Shown piece by piece: positions 57,670 through 64,000 of a stretch of 64,000 nucleotides of DNA. The stretch is taken from contig JAUFSD010000004.1 of the NCBI GenBank assembly GCA_033030425.1, forward strand, positions 310,001 to 374,000, in the 5' to 3' direction. Positions within the stretch are counted from its first letter, which is position 1. Each line of letters opens with the position of its first letter. The notes below the pieces were generated by a model. That model saw only the letters and a program-made list of their open reading frames with translations. It did no database searches and was not told where the DNA came from. Source of the stretch: Verpa conica. Lineage: Eukaryota; Ascomycota; Pezizomycetes; Pezizales; Morchellaceae. The position numbers and the translations under genes were made by a program.

Positions 57670-59294
57670 GGGGGTAGGTTAATTGCTCCCGCGTTCCTTT
57701 TCTCGTGGGGTACGCGTGGCAGGACCCTAGACACGCATGAAATAATAATTGCTTTAGATCTCCCGGTAACCTTTTTTTTTTTTTTTTTTTACTTTCTCCC
57801 TCTTTTTTTTTATTTCTTATATTAATTGCTTTTTTAATTACCATTGGAACCTCCACACAGACCATGGTTGGGAGAGGAATGGAACCGCTGAGATGGGTAT
57901 ATATTACAGACGAGTTTGCAACACTAGGGTTAGGAGGATAAGGAAGTTTAGACGGACAGGCCGGGGGGTGAGTGAGTGAGTGATGGAAGGAGGGAATGTA
58001 GATCGGGAAATTATGTAGTTTCCTTTAATGAAAGGAATTCGTAGCTACTTCCATTTCTGGAACAAAAGAACTTGGATAGAGTACTAGGTATTTGGGGGAG
58101 GGGGGGGAGGAAAACAAAAAAAAAAAACCGTGAACATGGGTGATGGGTCCGGGGTAAAGTACCCGACAAAAGGGAGAACGAGGTGTTTTTCCTCTATCTC
58201 TATCCCCTTTTCCCCATACACCCACTCTGTGTTTATATAGGTATCGTTGTCAATAAGAGTAGAACAGAATACACATATGTTGTGGTTATTGCAGGGGTGG
58301 AGGAGGATGGAGTTTTAAACGGCATCACGGGCAGAGAAACCCGTGGGTACACAGCCGAGAACCGAGTGATAGGGTATGAACACCAGTAGTCGTTCCTAGC
58401 ACACCTCATTTGAAGGGGGGGAGGGGTGGTATTTTACCGTAGCTGGTTTTTTTTTTTTTTATTGTTCCGGAGCTCTGGTAACGAGAACCCGGCGGCGAGG
58501 TATATAGGTACATGTAGGAAGCGAGTACGTACGTACTAGAGTGTAGATAGGGTAGTTATCACCTCCCTCCCTCCCTCCACAATGCACGGTGAAGCACAAT
58601 CTATTAAACGTGAGGTCGAAAATCACTCACTCTAATGATCACCAAGTTAATGCAGGGCAAAGGCTTAATAGGCACATATGAAATAGTGATCATAACCATT
58701 GGGAAAACCATTTAGGGTCGTCATACGATCACAATGATGCCATACTATGCATATCACTGGCAATACTATATGTAACCTACAAGTTTTACTTTTTTTTCTT
58801 CTCTATCTCTCTCTCGTGAAGGATACACATGTATCTGTCAAACTTAAGCTTATTGATGTTTCTAAAGGGGGGTGGGGGGGTGGGGAAAGTGTCTACAATC
58901 CCGAGGTAAAAAAAGAAAGAAACAAACAAACAAATGCCGACATAAGACCTCGGGCCAAACAAGAACACAATCGATCCGTACTGTACTCAATTAAAACAAT
59001 AATTATTATCTAGACGTCTACTTGTTTCAAATCCGTTTCGTTCTTTACTCAAAAGTTAATAAATAAATAAAAAGTCATATCAGACTCCCCCCCCCGTTGC
59101 ATGAAACCTAACTTTCGGCAATAGCCTTCAGTGGGGATCGGCAAACTCAAAACTGGAGCGCGGGTACTAAACCCCACCGACCTTATTCTCTCCAACTTGG
59201 CTTTGCTTTTCATCGTTCCCGAGGTTCGGTTCAGGGATTGAGCTATTTGTTTTTTTTTTCCCTTTCCCCAGTATCTCCGGATCCTTCACCCTGG

Positions 59295-59316
59295 ACACAC
59301 ACACACACACACACAC
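59295..59316. repeat. (AC)11 microsatellite
   Basis: Uninterrupted AC dinucleotides, followed by G-rich GGGGTGA units. Confidence 0.9.
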
Positions 59317-59646
59317 GTGGGGGGTGAGGGGGGGTGAAGGGGGGGATAGATAGGATAGAGAGGGAGGGGTGGTATTGTACCGCGGAAGCGAAATTATGAG
59401 CATGGGAAAAGTGCGAGGGAGGTAACATGGTAAATCCATAATTGGATGGTACAGCGTCATGGTACGTGATGAAATAAAAATAAGATAAAAAAGCGAGATG
59501 AGGTTTTATGTAGCCGCATTAGTAGTGTGCACAGTACGACTTGTAGTCAGCGCGTCTTAATATTGCTTTGGGCCTTGCATGGTAACGGCAATAAATGCTT
59601 AACAAATGACAAGAATCAATCCGTACTGCATGTGGACCCCACGGCT

Positions 59647-59687
59647 AAAATAAAAATAAAAATAAAAATAAAAATAAAAATAAAAAA
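59647..59687. repeat. (AAAAT)n microsatellite
   Basis: About eight AAAAT-type units (AATAAA-like phase). Confidence 0.85.
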
Positions 59688-62600
59688 GGTAACCTAGTTG
59701 TCTATCAACTCTTAATAGCGAAGATCTCCCTAGTGCCACTAATGCCGTTTAATATACTTGCCCGCATTGATAGCTTCCCCATTCTCTATCAGTAAGGCCT
59801 TCCTATTCATTACATGATGACCATAGGGCTATGAGATGTGGTAATAGTACATGCATTATATTCGCCGACGTGCAATAACTCCTTTAATGTTTAAGTTCCT
59901 CCGAAGATAGAGATTCTCTCAATCCATGGAAAAGAAGGAGATATATCATCAACTCGAAACGTTTCCACTATTATGCTTCTATACCTGTATAGTAGGAAAT
60001 GAGCTGAGAGAGTGAGAGGGAGAACACGGTGTTTTAATATTTCCCCTAGTACTCAACTACCGATACATGCTAGCACCGACTTTGGGAATAGTCTTTTCAT
60101 AAATATTTCTCTCGCGTATACCAAATGACGTTTAGTCCCGGGTAATTAGGTCTCCGAGTAAGGAGAAACATAAGCACTCCACACCATCGTACCATCATAA
60201 TGAGGTTGCTGGCACTTTGTTCCAGGTCTTCACCTGACCAATCCTGACCCCCATTCTGACCGTCTGTGACAAAGTGTCTAAGAAACCCAAATGCGGTGCA
60301 TCCGGATCTAAACACTATCTTGGAGAGGGAACTCAATTGGGGCAGATCGGGCACGAATTGGGAATGACGTCAAACGCCTGAGGGTCAGAAGCTTAGACAA
60401 TATCTATATTGACTCCTAGATAGCGAGAACAAGCGAGAATATAAAACATTGGACGAGGGGGGGAAAAATAAAAAATAAAAAGACTTCACTCAGATACATA
60501 GCATTGTTGGTCCTTAGGGGTTGGGGTTGAGTTCGGGGAGATTTGAGGAGTAAGTTGTGTTGGAGATGCTTGGCATCTCATTCCCGATATGATTCGGGTC
60601 GCACATGACCAGAGGGCATATGGACTGGCGCAACGATCACCTAGTATAGCTATACCATATCTGTCGTGTGTCCCAGCACAGAGTCTCACGAACTGAGCCT
60701 AGTCAGGGAGCTGCCTGGTAGGTTCTCATCTGTCCGCCTCCGCAGAAAGATCATTCAGGAAATATTGAAATGAGGAGAAGCCTAGCTAAGATGCGGCACT
60801 GTATGGGTTCAATTGTCCGGCACATAGAGTACATGCAAAGGGGAGGACAAGAAACGGGGCATCTAGATGCAGCGGTACTTAGTTGCGCCCCCCAAAGGCC
60901 ACACTCACTAGCTACACTACCTACGGTATGGGTGCTGCAGCATATGCGCGTAGAGTAAACAAGGTCACGTTGGAGCACCCCTCCCTCCCTCACGTGCATT
61001 CGCGTGTTCTGGGAAAAACCCGGTAAAAGGGTAGAGGTTACACCTCTCGACTGGTGGTGATGAGTGTAGCGCTGCCGCGGCTTCTCGTAGCGAGTCGGAA
61101 GGCGTACGTAACGCACAAGTGCTGACTTCGCTTACGGGGTGTGGCAGCCTTCGGGTATGTACCGTTACGTTGACGGCCGCCGGTGACAGCAGTGACAGGT
61201 ATTTCATATCCCGCTGAGCTCGGGGAGGTCTACGAGGGCAAGAGGATCACGGCTTTGTTTCCCCTTTGCTCGACGGTGTCTTTGTTTGGGCAGCCACGGA
61301 ACCGTGAACCCTTGGGCGGTGGTGTGTAAGGAAGACCCGGCAACACTCCGATCCTCTATAGTGGGGGAACTGCCCATTGGTGAGCATGTTCTTCTTGCTG
61401 CCATGTTTCTTTTTCTGGATGGGTTTGCTGGCAGCGTTCCGGGTCTTTGGGTTCTGTCGGTTGGGTCTTTTGTTTGCTTTTGCGAATAGCTGCCGTAAAG
61501 ATTCCGAAACACGCTTGCCCAAGTAGTTACAAGCGCTGGCTCGCTGCGTGGTCTGTAACAGAAACCTTCTTTTGTTCCTGAATCACCTACACAGACACCT
61601 ACTGCTGCACGTCGAAGGCCCGGTATGCTCTCCATGTCGTTTGTTTTTCTTTACACTTCACTCTTTTCCTGAAGGGAATGCCGCGCTGGGCCGGCCAGCA
61701 TCAACCGTGCACGGGTCTTCTGCGCCGTAGTCATCTTACTGAGCAGTTCCCTTGCCTTTAGTACACTTGAGAGTTGACATGGGGGCACCAACGGGCCGGG
61801 AAGAACTCTCGGGAAACTCCGTCCCCTGCGCGAAAAGTTATTCCCTCCTATGTCTGTCTCCAGCCTCTTTTCAGAAGGGGGAAGGGTGAAGGGGAAAAAA
61901 AACACGGACACACACAAGCAAGTCTGTTGGACCTAGTGCCGTAAGTCATCCCTGAGTTAGCTTTGCCCTACGAATACAGACTCGCTCTTTATTCCTTGTT
62001 GGACGGAGATGCAAATGGAAGGAGAAGAAAGGGCCGGTATTCGGCGAGAGTACCGCTGCCTTACCAACGGCTCCTTTTTTGGCCCTTCGGCTCATGGCTA
62101 CTACGCTCGGGGGTCGATATGAAGTCCGTTCCTGCCCAGCCCAGCGATGATGATAACGATGATGAAAACGTTCACGAAGCTTTTCATGGGATGCGTGTCT
62201 CGATAAGTCTGGGATGAGGCTACGGAAGCCGTTTTGCACGCGGCCCCGCATCACTAGATCCCTTAGGAATCAATTGGATGGATAGTGTAAGCGGATGCAT
62301 ACATATCTAGACGCTGCTCTCTTGTGACGATTCGTTAGTCGTTACGTATATACCCATTCACGTTGGTGAAACCCTGAAGCCGTATTATTTCTTGGGAGAC
62401 TAGTCCAAAGGCAGAGTACATGTCTTAGGTAAGATGTAGACAACAGACGCCTCACGCCTCACAGAAGTGTAACTTGTAGATGGCCTTCCCCTTCCTTCCT
62501 CTGGCGTAACTAACTACCGATCGTGGAGCAGTATCAATTGCACAGACAGCTAAGTAGCGATGCGTTTTTTCTTTATTTCTCGGCGCAAGCGAACAGACGA

Positions 62601-64000
62601 CGTGCCGACACCCCGATGAACTTCGCATCGGCGGTAGCTGCTAGACTCTGGGGCACGCGGGTCTTGCCATGGGTGTCCTCTTCTCCCTTGACGTGGGGAA
62701 GGGGGTACAGATACTTCAAGGGCTCAGTCCAAAACCCCGTCGTCATTTTGCTAAATATCCCCGTAGAAATTCACACTGGGGGATCAGCAATCTAAAGTAA
62801 GGGAGCTAGGGAGTGCAGTCCAGGTAAGTGGCCTCGGCCTTCTGAGAGCTTTAGGGCTTGTATGTCAGGCTATTTTCTGACTTCATTTGAAGCGAGGAGT
62901 TTAGGTAGTTTACATCTCAGTTCATACGATAATCTGACCGGGGGGGGAGTGGACTCGTGTGCGGTTTGGACCCCTTACCAAACCGATGCTGTGGCTGAAT
63001 CGTGAATCTTCTAGGGAGCTTCTGTGGCAGGCAGTAACAGTGCGTAGACCGAGCACTTGCATAACCCTACAATGGTCTCAAACTCGCCGGGCAATTTTTT
63101 TAGCATGCATACATATCATACTATTATTATTATTACCATTTGCAAGGCATCACACACATCCGCTCCTCTGGCTTCCTGTTCTCCGCGCACATCTGCACTC
63201 ACTAAACCGTCTGCCTGCACCTCTGCAGCTTTCACTGCACTTCTGCACTTCGAATCCATCCATCTCTCTCTCTCTAACCTCCCCCATGCAGGTGTGGTCA
63301 CGGTAAAAGGGTGAAGAAGGTGGAGAAAACAAAAATATCTTACATTCCTTTGCTCGTTCTCGGTCTTTTCTCATCGTCATCACTACAGCTCCCCCCATCC
63401 CTTCCTTTTTTTAATATTATAAAACCGTCCCATCTATTTCCATATCTGAATATCCCGGTAAATCCAGCGGTACCTTACATACCGTAAACACCATCCCACC
63501 CACCACACCCCCCCTCCTCCCTGCCACTTTCAAAATTCGAATCCATTATCAACAACCCCCAACCTGCGCCGCATAGACGTATCCTCTTTAAGCGGCTCCA
63601 GATTCAAAAGTTGCAACGGTCTCTCTTCGGGCTTTGATCGGCCTTCCTCTTCCAACTCCCGAAGTTTTGTGCTACAACGCTGGCCACCAAGCGAAATCCC
63701 ACCCCCATTTACTATCCTTTCTCGTCTACCGTGCAGCAACTGAATTTATATCCACCCACCACCACCACCCCCCCCGGCATATATCTTCCTTCCTTCCCTA
63801 TTCTAAAAGGTAAGAAATCCCCCCCCTCCAATTATCCTAATTAACCTTTGGGATATACCACATTCACCGTTGGAACTCCAATTAATCAATCATAAGCCAG
63901 CAGTACGACAGATCCTCGATTAGTACCCTCGACTGGGAAATAAGCCTTACACACACACATTCTTTTATATATATACACACACGCTCACTTATGTTATGGT

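Larger units (their letters stand above)
56422..64000. other. Long gene-free right flank
   Basis: I see no supportable gene in 7.6 kb. Contents: poly-T and poly-C runs, several microsatellites (listed), and from about 63400 a CT-rich plus-strand stretch with CCACC repeats that resembles the promoter/leader of a gene starting beyond the right edge. ORFs near 61204-61635 (minus) and 62523-62795 (plus) show no domain or splice pattern. Confidence 0.55.

Noticed and set aside
61204..61635. 143-codon minus-strand ORF overlapping another on the same strand
   Set aside because: No recognisable family, several overlapping alternatives in other frames, and no promoter-like context.

Overview
The window is nuclear DNA of a filamentous fungus, most likely an ascomycete (Pezizomycotina). 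Genes are split by short GT-AG introns, mostly 43-105 nt with CTAAC/CTGAC-like branch sites. Protein families typical of filamentous ascomycetes are present, and some promoters and introns carry TTAGGG-type teloboxes. Gene density is low: about 13 genes in 64 kb. Intergenic DNA is long and studded with A/T and C/G homopolymers. The class cannot be fixed from sequence alone; a large-genome, early-branching class such as Pezizomycetes is only a weak guess. All exon joins were read by eye; each complete multi-exon model sums to an open frame. Layout, left: the 5' half of a fungal polytopic membrane protein (minus, cut by the left edge); about 7 kb of gene-poor DNA with a clear 480-bp TA-flanked MITE; a secreted protein made almost entirely of Pro/Gly/Lys/Thr repeats (7449-10198); a 2908-residue disordered Pro/Gln-rich protein (12178-21064) whose start codon appears to be split by an intron; and an unrecognised 334-aa protein (23496-24581). 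Centre (28996-41547): five genes that together look like a fungal mycosporine pathway. They are an ATP-grasp ligase (MysC-like), a dehydroquinate-synthase-like sugar phosphate cyclase (MysA/DDGS-like), a COMT-like O-methyltransferase (MysB-like), an NRPS-like adenylation-thiolation-reductase enzyme, and an aldo-keto reductase. The first three would make 4-deoxygadusol and join an amino acid to it. The reductase-terminated NRPS-like protein plus the aldo-keto reductase could turn a carboxyl group into an alcohol, which would fit the serinol/glutaminol mycosporines known from fungi. That last step is inference. Right: a solitary F-box ORF in repeat-like AT-rich DNA; the CLN3/battenin orthologue Btn1 (45333-47322); a wax-synthase-fold membrane acyltransferase (48044-49539); the Paf1-complex TPR subunit Ctr9 (51801-56421); then about 7.5 kb without a recognisable gene, rich in microsatellites. 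No tRNA, rRNA, CRISPR array or intact transposase gene was recognised.
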